Part shown: in pieces, positions 39,620 through 48,901 of the stretch | How positions within the stretch are numbered: position 1 is the stretch's first letter | Layout: the number at the start of each line of letters is the position of its first letter | Assembly: GCF_008710095.1 (NCBI RefSeq) | Contig: NZ_VYKJ01000020.1 | Span: forward strand, 1 to 64,000 | Length of the DNA stretch: 64,000 bases | Direction of reading: 5' to 3' | Source: Affinibrenneria salicis | GTDB taxonomy: Bacteria > Pseudomonadota > Gammaproteobacteria > Enterobacterales > Enterobacteriaceae | Program-made: the position numbers and the translations under genes | The notes under the pieces: model-generated | Databases searched by the model: none | What the model saw: only the letters and a program-made list of their open reading frames with translations | What the model was told of the DNA's origin: nothing

Positions 39620-41089
39620 ATGTACATGGGTCTCGATTTAGGCACCTCAGAAATAAAAGCCGTCATTATCGATGAGAGCGGCGCGCTGCGCGCCAGCGCG
39701 GGCGAGGCGCTCACGCTACAGCGTCCGCATCCGCAGTGGTCGGAGCAGGATCCGGCTCAGTGGTGGGCGGCGACTAACCGGGCGATCGCGCGCTTGCGCG
39801 CCGATTGCCCCGAACTGTGGCGAGATATTCGCGCCATCGGGCTGTCCGGCCAGATGCATGGCGCGGTGCTGCTGGACGAACGTGACGAAGTACTCCGGCC
39901 GGCCATTTTATGGAATGACACCCGCTGCGCCGACGAGTGCCAACTGTTTACCCGCCAGGCGCCCGAACTGCACGCCATCGCCGGCAACCTGGCCATGCCG
40001 GGGTTTACCGCGCCCAAGCTGCTGTGGGTCGCCCGCCATGAGCCGGCGTGTTTTGCCCGGGTGCGTAGCGTGCTGCTGCCTAAAGATTATCTGCGTTTGC
40101 TGATGAGCGGCGACAAAGTCTCCGACATGTCCGATGCCGCCGGTACACTGTGGCTGGATGTCGCCGGGCGCGACTGGTCGGATACGCTGCTCTCCGCCTG
40201 CGGGCTTAGCCGGCGACATATGCCCGCGCTGGTTGAGGGTTCCGCTCCGTCCGGCTGTTTGCGGGCGGAAGTGGCTCAGGCGTGGGGGCTGGCCGACGGC
40301 GTAATTATCGCCGGCGGCGGCGGCGATAATGCGGCCAGCGCGGTCGGCGTGGGTGCGGTGAATAGCGGAGATGCCTTTATTTCCCTCGGCACCTCCGGCG
40401 TTATCTTTGCGGTTAACGATCGTTTCCGGCCGAATCCGCAGTCGGCGCTGCACGCGTTTTGTCACGCGCTGCCGGGGCGCTGGCATCAGATGAGCGTGAT
40501 GTTGACCGCAGCCAGCGCATTACGCTGGCTGTGCCAGTTGCTGGGAACGCACGAAATCGCGCTGCTGGAGGAAGTGGCGGCCCTCAGCGTGGAGGAGCAG
40601 CGGCTGGCGCCGGTTTTTTTACCCTATCTGTCCGGCGAGCGCACGCCGCATAACGATCCGAACGCCAGCGGCGCTTTTTTCGGTTTATCGCATTCAACTC
40701 AGCGTGGCGCGCTGGCTTATGCGGTGCTTGAAGGCGTGACGTTCGGTCTGGCGGATGGTCTGGCGGTAATGCGGCAGGCAGGTACTCACGTCGGCCAGTT
40801 TTCTCTTATTGGCGGCGGGGGGCGCAGTCCCTGGTGGGCTCAGCTTATCGCCGACGTGCTGCAGGTTCCGGTCGTGACGCATAAAGACGGTGCGGCCGGC
40901 GGGGCGCTGGGCGCGGCCCGGCTCGGTTGGCTGGCGGCCGGCGGCGTTGAGTCGGAGGTGTGCCGGCAACCGGCGATCCAGCAACGCTTCAGCGCCGATA
41001 GCGCAAGACAGGCGCAGCTGGAGGAAAGGCTGCAGCGCTATCGCTTGTTCTATCGTCAGCAGGTAGAGGCCCGCGCGCGGCGCGACTGA
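39620..41089 (+). CDS. xylB: xylulokinase
   Basis: The kinase converts D-xylulose from DalD to xylulose-5-phosphate for the pentose phosphate pathway. It is 489 residues, FGGY family: N-terminal MGLDLGTSEIKAVIIDE phosphate loop, AIGLSGQMHGAVLLD with the catalytic-region Asp/His, and the C-terminal LIGGGGRSPWWAQLIADVL signature. Downstream GAAGGALGAARLGWLA completes the ATP fold. In Klebsiella the paired gene is called dalK. A second in-frame ATG (39626) is possible as start. Confidence 0.93.
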   Translation: MYMGLDLGTSEIKAVIIDESGALRASAGEALTLQRPHPQWSEQDPAQWWAATNRAIARLRADCPELWRDIRAIGLSGQMHGAVLLDERDEVLRPAILWNDTRCADECQLFTRQAPELHAIAGNLAMPGFTAPKLLWVARHEPACFARVRSVLLPKDYLRLLMSGDKVSDMSDAAGTLWLDVAGRDWSDTLLSACGLSRRHMPALVEGSAPSGCLRAEVAQAWGLADGVIIAGGGGDNAASAVGVGAVNSGDAFISLGTSGVIFAVNDRFRPNPQSALHAFCHALPGRWHQMSVMLTAASALRWLCQLLGTHEIALLEEVAALSVEEQRLAPVFLPYLSGERTPHNDPNASGAFFGLSHSTQRGALAYAVLEGVTFGLADGLAVMRQAGTHVGQFSLIGGGGRSPWWAQLIADVLQVPVVTHKDGAAGGALGAARLGWLAAGGVESEVCRQPAIQQRFSADSARQAQLEERLQRYRLFYRQQVEARARRD

Positions 41090-41292
41090 GCGCCAGACAG
41101 CCACCTTCGGCGTGGTTAAGGAGGTACAACGTTCAGCACCGTTTTATTTCGCTTTACGGCGGCCGGCGAATTCGCGGGGGCGCCTTACACCGGTCGGCGG
41201 GGCGTCAGTCTTGCCGGCCGGCGTTTAATCATGAAAGAAATAATATCAATAAATTACCTGTACTCCAACGTAGCCAAAAAGGAAGGATAGCG

Positions 41293-42252
41293 ATGAAAAG
41301 AATGTTAATTACGCTTCTGCTGTCTTGCGCGACGGTCGCGGCCCCGCTTCACGCGGAAGATAAAATTAAGGTTGGTTTCGCCAACCGCACGCTTAACGGC
41401 GCCTTTTTCAATGGCCTGACCGAATATATGAAGATACACGCCAAAGAGCGGGGATACGAACTGATTACCACCGATGCGCGCGGCGATTTGAATAAGCAGA
41501 TCTCCGATGTCGAGGATATGCTTTCCCAGGGCATTAACTATCTGGTGTTGAATCCCCAGGATCCCGAGGCCGGCATGCGTATTACGCAAATCGCCAAACG
41601 CGCCGGTATTCCTACCGTTATCCTGGACAGCGACATTTCGCTGGATGCGCCGGTGATCACCCGGGTGCAGGCGAATAACGCTAAAAACAATATCGCCATC
41701 GGCGAATATGCGGTTGAGCAATTCGGCAATAATCCGATGAATTGCGTCATCATCAGCGGCAATCAGGGAAATCTGGTCGGCGAAGCGCGCCGTACCAATT
41801 TCATTCGCGGTGTTATGGAGGCTCAGCTCAGGAAATACAACCACAGCAATCTGACTATTATCAGCCAGGGTTGGGGCAACTGGGATCAACAGGGCGGGCT
41901 GAAGGCCATGGAAGATATTATTGTGGCTCAGGGGGATAAGGTTAATTGTGTGTACAGCGAAATGGATGATATGGCGCTGGGTGCAATATTATCGCTCAAG
42001 GCCGCTAATCGATTACAAAATGTGAAAGTGTTTGCGCACGATGGCTATAAAAAAGGCCTGGAGTCGATTGAACGTGGCGAACTGCAGGCTACTGCGTCAA
42101 ATAACCCGAATACGCTGACCGATACCGCGCTGCGTATTATTTCTGAGTACGCCGCCGGCCAGAAAGACTTTCCTGATTATGTCTATACGCCGACTATTTT
42201 GATTACTAAAGATAATGTGAAAAAAATCTACGATGCCGACTCTCTGTTTTAA
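41293..42252 (+). CDS. periplasmic sugar/polyol-binding protein of an ABC transporter
   Basis: A 319-residue binding protein of the ribose/galactose class (Peripla_BP_4). The signal peptide is MKRMLITLLLSCATVAAPLHA; the mature protein begins EDKIKVGFANRTLNGAFF. Pocket-region segments GINYLVLNPQDPEAGM, TVILDSDISLD and NCVYSEMDDMALGAILSLK are visible. It lies 203 bp after xylB and heads a binding protein-ATPase-permease set, so I infer it captures D-arabinitol or a related polyol. It has a very good ribosome-binding site (AAGGAAGGA). Confidence 0.9.
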   Translation: MKRMLITLLLSCATVAAPLHAEDKIKVGFANRTLNGAFFNGLTEYMKIHAKERGYELITTDARGDLNKQISDVEDMLSQGINYLVLNPQDPEAGMRITQIAKRAGIPTVILDSDISLDAPVITRVQANNAKNNIAIGEYAVEQFGNNPMNCVIISGNQGNLVGEARRTNFIRGVMEAQLRKYNHSNLTIISQGWGNWDQQGGLKAMEDIIVAQGDKVNCVYSEMDDMALGAILSLKAANRLQNVKVFAHDGYKKGLESIERGELQATASNNPNTLTDTALRIISEYAAGQKDFPDYVYTPTILITKDNVKKIYDADSLF

Positions 42253-42258
42253 TCCGTT

Positions 42259-42277
42259 CCCCCCGCTGTACGGGGGG
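42259..42277 (+). promoter_or_regulatory. intercistronic hairpin between binding protein and ATPase genes
   Basis: CCCCCCG / CGGGGGG with a 5-nt loop starts 6 bp after the binding-protein stop codon, without a T run. Such hairpins usually protect the upstream message or limit read-through, so that the binding protein is made in excess over the membrane parts (known for sugar ABC operons; inferred here). Confidence 0.6.
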
Positions 42278-42294
42278 TAAAATGAGGTATGTTC

Positions 42295-43794
42295 ATGGAC
42301 CAGTATGCAGTCGTTATCGATAAGGTCAAAAAAAGTTTTGGCGGCGTCCATGCGCTGAAAAATATTGACCTGAAAGTAAAGCGAGGCGCTATTCACGCCA
42401 TTGTCGGTGAAAATGGCGCCGGAAAGTCCACCCTGATGAAAATCCTGTCAGGAATCTATATTAAGGATAGCGGGACAATTCATATCAATGGCAAAGAGGT
42501 TAATTTTACTTCGCCTAAGCAGAGCCGGGAAAATAATATCGGCATTATTTATCAGGAGCTGGCGCTGGCGCCGGATCTGACGGTAGCGGAGAATATTTTT
42601 CTCGGCGATCTGGGGTTTGGCGGCCCGCTGGTCAACTGGCGTAAACTCAACCAGAAAGCCGGCCGAGTCCTGTCCAATCTGGGTTTTCATATTCCGCCGA
42701 CAGTCCTTCTGGGTAGCCTGAGCGTCGCTTATCAGCAGATGGTGGAGATCGCCAAATCGCTGGCCAGGGACGTAAAAATCCTCATTCTTGATGAGCCTTC
42801 GGCCGTGCTGTCCCGGCGCGAGATAGAAATCCTGTTTGGCCAGTTAAAATTACTTAAAGGTCAGGGGGTCACCATCTTGTATATTTCTCACCGGCTGGAG
42901 GAGATCTTTGCCATTGCCGATGCGATCACCGTGATCAAAGATGGGGAAACCGTCACCGATCTGGATCCAGCCCTTTGCAGCGAAGACGATATTATTTCCA
43001 GCATGGTGGGGCGTAAATTCGAGAACCTCTACCCGCCGAAAAATATTCCGCAGGATGAGATCATTCTCGATGTGCAGGGTATGAGCACCAAATCGTTGCT
43101 CAGCAATATCAGTCTGCGGGTCAGAAAGGGGGAAATCGTCGGACTGGCCGGGCTGGTGGGCTCCGGACGCACGGAGATTTCACGTTGCCTGTTCGGTCTC
43201 GACCGACTCAGCGCCGGTAAAATCGTCAAGAACGGTCGGGAAATAACGATTCATCATCCGGCGGACGCGATGAAAAAGGGCATTGGTCTGGTACCGGAAA
43301 GCAGAAAAGAGCAGGGGGCGATATTATCCCGGCCGATTCGGGAAAACATGACGCTCTCCAGTTTAAAACGCGTTTGTTATAAATTCGGCATTATCAATTA
43401 TCGCAGTGAAAAATCGTTTAGCGAACAGTCGCGCCAACGTCTGTCGATTAAACTGGGATCGGTGGAGGATCCTATTTCCAGCCTCAGCGGCGGCAACCAA
43501 CAAAAAGTCGTTATTGCCAAATGGCTGAATACCGATTGCGATTTACTTATTCTGGATGAACCCACCCGCGGCGTGGATGTCGGCGCCAAAGTGGAAATAT
43601 ACAACGTCATCCATCAATTAGCGCAAAAAGGCTACGCCATTATCGTTATTTCTTCCGAAATGATCGAAGTGATCTCCCTGGCTCATCGGGTGTATGTGAT
43701 GAGTGAAGGTTCTATTACCAAAGAGCTGTCCGGCGATCAGATTAGCGAAGAAAACATTATGCGATTTGCTATTCCTAAACGAGCCTTAGCATAG
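42295..43794 (+). CDS. sugar ABC transporter ATP-binding protein (CUT2, two domains)
   Basis: The protein has two fused nucleotide-binding domains, 499 residues, as in RbsA/XylG. The first domain has Walker A GENGAGKSTLMKIL, signature-region LSVAYQQMVEIAKSLARD and Walker B ILILDEPSAVLS. The second has a degenerate Walker A (GLVGSGRTEIS), signature LSGGNQQKVVIAKWL and Walker B LLILDEPTRGVDVG. I use the ATG at 42295 (MDQYAVVIDKV) because the upstream ATG (42289) is only one base from GAGG. The permease gene follows at 9 bp. Confidence 0.93.
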   Translation: MDQYAVVIDKVKKSFGGVHALKNIDLKVKRGAIHAIVGENGAGKSTLMKILSGIYIKDSGTIHINGKEVNFTSPKQSRENNIGIIYQELALAPDLTVAENIFLGDLGFGGPLVNWRKLNQKAGRVLSNLGFHIPPTVLLGSLSVAYQQMVEIAKSLARDVKILILDEPSAVLSRREIEILFGQLKLLKGQGVTILYISHRLEEIFAIADAITVIKDGETVTDLDPALCSEDDIISSMVGRKFENLYPPKNIPQDEIILDVQGMSTKSLLSNISLRVRKGEIVGLAGLVGSGRTEISRCLFGLDRLSAGKIVKNGREITIHHPADAMKKGIGLVPESRKEQGAILSRPIRENMTLSSLKRVCYKFGIINYRSEKSFSEQSRQRLSIKLGSVEDPISSLSGGNQQKVVIAKWLNTDCDLLILDEPTRGVDVGAKVEIYNVIHQLAQKGYAIIVISSEMIEVISLAHRVYVMSEGSITKELSGDQISEENIMRFAIPKRALA

Positions 43795-43803
43795 ACGAGG
43801 AAG

Positions 43804-44787
43804 ATGATGGAAACGATAAATGCCCCGAATGAAAATAGCGTGACCACTCTGCGGAAAAAAGTGCTGATCTTTTTTGCCAATAATTCAACGTTACTGGTCT
43901 TTTTTGTCATGCTGATCATCGCCAACTTTTTATCCGACCGTTTTTATACGCCGGAAAATGTCACCAATGTGCTGCGCCAAAGCGTGCCGCTCGGGCTGGC
44001 GGCGATCGGTATGCTGTTTGTTATTCTGACTGGCGGGATCGATCTGTCGGTAGGATCGATTATGGCGTTGGTATCGGTCGCGGTTGCGATGTTGATCCCT
44101 GAGGTCGGCATTATTCCGGCCATCGTGGCGGGCGTGGCTATTGCCACGCTGGTGGGCGCCGCCGCCGGTTCGCTGGTTACTTTTTTTAATATCGCTCCCT
44201 TTATCGCTACCCTGGCGATGATGACCATTGCCCGGGGTCTGGCGCTTATTGTCGCCAAAGGTCAGCCGATCTTTATTGACGACATGGCTTGGGTAAATTT
44301 CGGCACCGGGTATTTTCTGGGTTTGCCGCTGCCGGTCTACGTTTTTATCGCCTTCGCGCTGCTGGCGCATTTCGTTTATCAGTATACGGTATTCGGCCGG
44401 CTGGTGATTTCGATTGGTTCCAATGAGACCGCCACCCGTTTCGCCGGTATTCGGGTGGATCTGTATAAATTCGCCGTGTATGCCTTAAGCGGTCTGGCCT
44501 GCGGTCTGGCCGGGATTCTGGCGTCTACCCGTACCGGCGTGGGATCGCCGGTCATGTCGATCGGTTTCGAACTGGACGTTATCGCCGCGGTCGTGGTCGG
44601 CGGCGCCAGCCTGGCTGGCGGCAAGGGGACGGTCGTCAATACTATTATTGGCGTGCTGATTCTAAGCATTATTTCCAATTTGATGAACCTGATGAATATT
44701 TCCGGCTATAACCAGCAGGTAGTTAAAGGGGCGATCATCATTATCGCCGTCATGCTGGAAAGCGTTAAATCGCGGGCGCGGGCCTGA
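43804..44787 (+). CDS. sugar ABC transporter permease (CUT2, RbsC-like)
   Basis: An integral membrane protein of 327 residues with about nine or ten hydrophobic segments. Family signatures are present: LTGGIDLSVGSIMALVSVAVAML, AGSLVTFFNIAPFIATLAMMTIARG, SIGSNETATRFAGIRVDLYK and VVGGASLAGGKGTVVNTIIGVLIL. It forms the channel as a homodimer with the two-domain ATPase. It ends the arabinitol operon. Two adjacent ATG codons (43804, 43807) follow GAGG. Confidence 0.93.
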   Translation: MMETINAPNENSVTTLRKKVLIFFANNSTLLVFFVMLIIANFLSDRFYTPENVTNVLRQSVPLGLAAIGMLFVILTGGIDLSVGSIMALVSVAVAMLIPEVGIIPAIVAGVAIATLVGAAAGSLVTFFNIAPFIATLAMMTIARGLALIVAKGQPIFIDDMAWVNFGTGYFLGLPLPVYVFIAFALLAHFVYQYTVFGRLVISIGSNETATRFAGIRVDLYKFAVYALSGLACGLAGILASTRTGVGSPVMSIGFELDVIAAVVVGGASLAGGKGTVVNTIIGVLILSIISNLMNLMNISGYNQQVVKGAIIIIAVMLESVKSRARA

Positions 44788-45912
44788 GTGGGCGCGTAGC
44801 CCGGGTTGTCCGGTCGACGGCATCGCCGCCCGCTTTGGCGGGCTATTCACGGGGTGATACTCGTCATTCTTCCGTCGGCGGGGCATTGGCCGCGTTCCAT
44901 TATTCGGCCCGTTGCCGGATCTCACTCCCGGGCGCCGACGGCGGCGGCGTTCAAATTCGTTCCCGATGGATTTGAACGCCGAATCACCTGCCTGAGTCAG
45001 CTCATCGTGATGGAGGCGTTCCGCCCTGTTGCCCCCCACCTTCGGCTGCGCCGGCGCTGTTTAAATCGGTTCCCGACCGATTTGTTGCTTGCTTGCCGCG
45101 TTACGAGGCGAATCTATATGCCTTGCCGATAAAGAGCCAACGCATTGCGCTGTTCAAAACGAGAACGTTTTGTCCTGCCGCTTAAGTTAGTTAGCGTACA
45201 GACAAACCGGGTTAAATAAATGATTATCTTTTTTCTATCATTTTATTAACAATAGGTTTCATTTGCCGATGTAAATTTTCGTTAGTCCCCGGCATATCGG
45301 AAGTTTTCCTGCTCGTTATTCTGGTTTTTTATTTTATTTTCGTGCTCATTTGAGAGTATTATTCTTTTTTTTGATTGTTTTATGTGCGATGCGTGAATTC
45401 TTATGCTTTTATTTCGTGCTCACGTTGATTGTCAGGATAATGTAATTCTTTTGTCTAACATTAAATCGGAACGGTTCTTTCAGCGGGGCATAATGATTGC
45501 ACTCGATTCCTGATAGTTTAAATTCGGACACTATGTAGATAAAACACAGCAAAATTTGAATATACCCTTTGCCTTTTTGGTTGCAGGTGCGCAGGCTGCT
45601 TTAATTACCTTGACCAGTGTGTTCGCTGTCGACAGCGGTCAATTTACCGCAGGCAGATTTGTCATCTGGTTATATACTAGATAGAACTCATGGAGATTTG
45701 GGGCTGCTTTACTGTAGCGCTATTAGGGTATAGACGTTGACCTCGTCTGACGGGGGAATTGTCACGTACGATGAAAAAGCATGGGCGTATTTTGGCGATT
45801 GCGCCCGATAAAAATCGGTAAGTAAAAATTTTTTATGGATCGCGCAGTTTCTGAAGCTGCTTGTATCCATTAAATTCTGGTATTTATTCTTTTTTAGACA
45901 AGGGCTACTCGA
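44788..45912. other. 1.1-kb gene-free region between the arabinitol and fimbrial loci
   Basis: No convincing gene was found. The first part has a GCCCGC / GCGGGC hairpin (44827-44842) that may end the transporter transcript. The middle (44946-45083) carries hairpins of the dispersed repeat family, and another related piece begins with TATACCC at 45561. From about 45200 the DNA is strongly AT-rich and likely contains the promoter of the regulator at 45913. Confidence 0.55.
44946..45083. repeat. two hairpin modules of the dispersed repeat family
   Basis: GGCGTTCAAAT / ATTTGAACGCC (44946-44980) and AAATCGGT / ACCGATTT (45063-45083) both have a TCCCG core in the loop region. They resemble the modules at 23138 and 23247 in layout, with different stem bases that remain paired. 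The two are separated by GC-rich spacer DNA. Confidence 0.6.
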
Positions 45913-46518
45913 ATGGTTGATCTGGAGCAATCCATATCTCGTCTGACAAAAATGCTTTCTCCACATGCTCGCTCAGCTATCCCAACCGAAGTCATCAAAG
46001 GGAAAAGACGTTATCATCTTCGTTGCGCCGGCGAGCAGGTTATCTATTTTCTTGATGAGGGCGAGTTTTTAATGAAAAGAACCCGGGATAATAAGGTTAT
46101 CTCGGTGATCCTGTCTCCCTCAATCGTGGGCTGGTCTTTGGCGGCACTGGAGGGAGATGACATCTATATTGAACGAGTGGATTACGGAAAAATAAGATGC
46201 TTGCCGTTTAATATCGCGTTAAGGGTAGTTACGGCCTATCAGCGATTTGATGATGTATTGAATATTGTCAACTTCTGGTTTCACTATTTGGTTAACTTTT
46301 GTGTTGATAATGATGGCGATTCGGTATCGATTGTAAAAAAAATGCTGATATCGCTGAATAACTTACCGCCGGAAGTCAGGCAACGTTTTACCGCGTTAAC
46401 CTTTATCGCACAGAGAACCTCGCTTTCTAAAAGCACCATATTCAGGGTGTTAAAGAAACTACAGGAAAATGAGCTGATAGAATTAGAACGCGGCCGGTTA
46501 AAAAAAATATCCTTCTAA
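45913..46518 (+). CDS. Crp-like winged-helix regulator (IprA/YaiV type)
   Basis: The protein is 201 residues: a cyclic-nucleotide-binding-like N-terminal fold (VIYFLDEGEFLMKRTRDNKVISVI) without the cAMP-contact residues I would expect in Crp, and a C-terminal helix-turn-helix LTFIAQRTSLSKSTIFRVLKKLQENELIELERGR. It resembles small helix-turn-helix regulators often found beside fimbrial clusters. Its own terminator-like hairpin and a 620-bp AT-rich gap separate it from the fimA-like gene on the same strand. Control of the fimbrial operon is inference. Confidence 0.75.
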   Translation: MVDLEQSISRLTKMLSPHARSAIPTEVIKGKRRYHLRCAGEQVIYFLDEGEFLMKRTRDNKVISVILSPSIVGWSLAALEGDDIYIERVDYGKIRCLPFNIALRVVTAYQRFDDVLNIVNFWFHYLVNFCVDNDGDSVSIVKKMLISLNNLPPEVRQRFTALTFIAQRTSLSKSTIFRVLKKLQENELIELERGRLKKISF

Positions 46519-46630
46519 ATAGCTTTGCATAATCGTGCTATACGTGCAGGACATGACATTCCCCCAGTACTGGCCTTGCACGATAAGCAGTAGAGCATCA
46601 AGGTGCGAATTTAGTTAGTCCACATCCTGT

Positions 46631-46668
46631 CGGCTGAACCAGCGTCAATGGCGCGTTCAGCCGCTTTT
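46631..46668 (+). terminator. hairpin terminator after the Crp-like regulator
   Basis: GGCTGAAC / GTTCAGCC with a 15-nt loop is followed by GCTTTTC. It starts 113 bp after the stop codon of the regulator, so it separates that gene from the fimbrial operon. Confidence 0.6.
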
Positions 46669-47288
46669 CATTATCCTTCCTTTTTTTGTCGCCGCTGCTA
46701 CGCCTTTCTGACGCCGGCGGCGGTCGGCCATTATTTTCTCTTTATTTTTTGTTAGCCTTATTCAATTAATGAAATAGTCTCTTTTCACAATACAATTGTT
46801 TGCCGCCTAATTAGTTCATTTGTATTTTTCATAAAGGTTAATTCTTGCGGTATTTTTTTATTAATTTAAACAATAAAAAAACATGAGTATTCATATGAAA
46901 TGTTTTATTTGTATCCGGTCTCACTGCTACGACGATTATTTTTATGCGATTTGGTTTTTAATGCTGGTTTTTGTTTCATTTTTAGTTAATACGTCTGATT
47001 TTATGGGGGTTTGACTGCTATTTAGCTCGTTTTTTTTGAATTTTATTGTTTTTTGTTCATCGCTCGCGATTTATTTTTTTTCGAAAATACTCAAAGGGCA
47101 GGGGGAATTTTCACTTGCAATGATTTCTCAACCTTGTAGTTCCTGGATTTATATAAAGCCAGCCTTTAAGGCATGTCTTTTTATTAATTCTGTAGAAGGT
47201 CAAATAGGTGGGAAATATCCGTGTGGAAGAACACCACACTCTTAGACTATTTACATAGCCTTTATATTGGTAATAAGGAATCGTGACT
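46669..47288. promoter_or_regulatory. AT-rich leader of the fimbrial operon
   Basis: About 620 bp, very rich in T, without a gene. GTGTGG-N7-CCACAC at 47221-47239 is a perfect 6-bp inverted repeat 49 bp before the major fimbrial gene and may be an operator or a leader hairpin. I looked for flanking inverted repeats that would mark an invertible fim-type switch and found none; no recombinase gene is nearby. AT-rich DNA of this kind is a typical H-NS target. Confidence 0.5.
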
Positions 47289-47849
47289 ATGCGTAAATCT
47301 CTACTCGGTGCCCTGATCGGTGTATCTATTTTGTCATCCGGTTTTGCTGTTATGGCTGAAGCGGCGACGACGGTTGCCGGGGGCACCGTACATTTTAAAG
47401 GTCAGATCGTCAATGCGGCCTGCGCGGTCAGCACTAATTCTTCCGATCAGACAGTTAACCTGGGACAATATCGTACCGCTAATTTCACCGCGGTAGGTAC
47501 TTACTCCGGTAAAGTGCCTTTTACGATCAAACTTGAAGATTGCGATCCGACCGTTTCCTCCACTGCCGCTGTCGCCTTCAGCGGCGCAGCCGACGGCACT
47601 GACAACTCAGTCCTGTCCACCAGCAACATCAGCGGCGGCAGCGCAGGCGCGGCGGCGGGCGTTGGTATCGAGATCTCTGACAGCAAGGGTGCCGTACTGG
47701 CGCCGACCGGTGCCGTATTCTCCACCCCGCAGACTCTGATCACCGGCAGCAATACCCTGAACTTCAACGCTCGTTATAAATCAACTCTGGCTGCCGTTAC
47801 CGCAGGCGAAGCGGATGCGGATGCCACCTTTACCATGCAGTACGAATAA
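47289..47849 (+). CDS. major fimbrial subunit (type 1 pilin family)
   Basis: A 186-residue pilin with a signal peptide (MRKSLLGALIGVSILSSGFAVMAEA). The mature domain has the paired cysteines (NAACAVSTNSSDQTVNLGQYRT; KLEDCDPTVS) and the C-terminal beta-zipper strand ending MQYE with the penultimate Tyr. As the first gene of the cluster and the best-spaced ribosome-binding site (AAGGA), it is likely the shaft subunit. The ATG at 47289 is preferred to a GTG at 47283. A bulged hairpin (47875-47897) after the gene may let it be expressed above the genes that follow. Confidence 0.92.
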   Translation: MRKSLLGALIGVSILSSGFAVMAEAATTVAGGTVHFKGQIVNAACAVSTNSSDQTVNLGQYRTANFTAVGTYSGKVPFTIKLEDCDPTVSSTAAVAFSGAADGTDNSVLSTSNISGGSAGAAAGVGIEISDSKGAVLAPTGAVFSTPQTLITGSNTLNFNARYKSTLAAVTAGEADADATFTMQYE

Positions 47850-48086
47850 CAATTAATGCGAGCAGGGATGCGCTATGGCCGCCAGGGATGGCGCCATTTC
47901 TGACTATCTGTGGAAACGACGTTGTGAAAGAGCAAACGCCGGTTTCTGCGTTTCTGTGTCGACACCTGCCGTATTAACGGAGGCGGAATGAAATGCGGCG
48001 GACCTGGTGTCTGGCGTGATCTGTCCTCACAGGTGAACTCTCACCGGGTAGTTGTCAATCAGTCATTTTCGTACATGGAGTTTAGC

Positions 48087-48791
48087 GTGCTTAATTCAAC
48101 TTTTTTCCGCCGCACTCTGGTCGGTGTGGCGTTGTCTGTTTTGGCTACCGTGTCGTTGGCGGCCAGGGCTGGCGGCGTGGCGCTGGGCGCGACAAGGGTG
48201 ATCTATTCCGCTGGAGCGACCCAAACCTCGCTGGCCGTAACCAATACGGATACAAAAAATCCATTTCTTATTCAGTCCTGGGTCGAGGATGCAAATGGCG
48301 AAAAAAGCGCTAACTTCGTCGTAACGCCGCCGCTGTTCGTCGCCAAACCTTCGGGTGAAAATATCTTGCGTATTATGTATGTCGGCGCGCCTTTACCCAC
48401 CGATCGCGAATCGGTGTACTGGATGAACGTTAAGGCGATCCCATCCGTCGACCGCAACGCGATTCAGGATAAAAATGTCCTGCAGCTGGCTGTTTTATCC
48501 AGAATTAAGCTGTTTGTCCGACCGGTCGGCCTGCCGCAGAGCCCGGCCGACGCGCCGACGCAGCTGCGTTTCCACCGCCAGGGCGATTCCCTGACCATCA
48601 ATAATCCAACGCCTTATTTTGTCACTCTGGTCAACTTCAACATGGGCACACGAAAACTTCCTAACACCATGGTGCCGCCAAAAGGAAACGTGTCCGTCTC
48701 GTTGCCCGCAGATGCGCGTGGCGAGGTGATCTTCCAGTCAATCAACGACTATGGCGCTAACAGCGCGCGGACAACCGGCATCATGCAGTAG
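48087..48791 (+). CDS. periplasmic fimbrial chaperone
   Basis: The chaperone donates a strand to fimbrial subunits and carries them to the usher. It is 234 residues with signal peptide MLNSTFFRRTLVGVALSVLATVSLAARA. Two immunoglobulin-like domains are visible: GATRVIYSAGATQTSLAVTN with the conserved Arg, NPFLIQSWVED, PPLFVAKPSGENILRI, and VLQLAVLSRIKLFVRP with the conserved Lys. I chose the GTG at 48087, seven bases after ATGGAG; the ATG at 48075 and the longer frame from 47988 lack good ribosome-binding sites. Confidence 0.9.
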   Translation: MLNSTFFRRTLVGVALSVLATVSLAARAGGVALGATRVIYSAGATQTSLAVTNTDTKNPFLIQSWVEDANGEKSANFVVTPPLFVAKPSGENILRIMYVGAPLPTDRESVYWMNVKAIPSVDRNAIQDKNVLQLAVLSRIKLFVRPVGLPQSPADAPTQLRFHRQGDSLTINNPTPYFVTLVNFNMGTRKLPNTMVPPKGNVSVSLPADARGEVIFQSINDYGANSARTTGIMQ

Positions 48792-48901
48792 TGCCGAACA
48801 GTGACCGGCAAATCCCGAATCGAACATGGAAAAAGGGTGCGCATACCGTCCAGGTTGCTTTCCGTCACTTTCTTCAGGCGTTTTTCTCAGGAGTTTTTCA
48901 T

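Noticed and set aside
46519..47288. Possible invertible promoter (fim-type switch) before the fimbrial operon
   Set aside because: No pair of matching inverted repeats at a suitable distance and no recombinase gene nearby.
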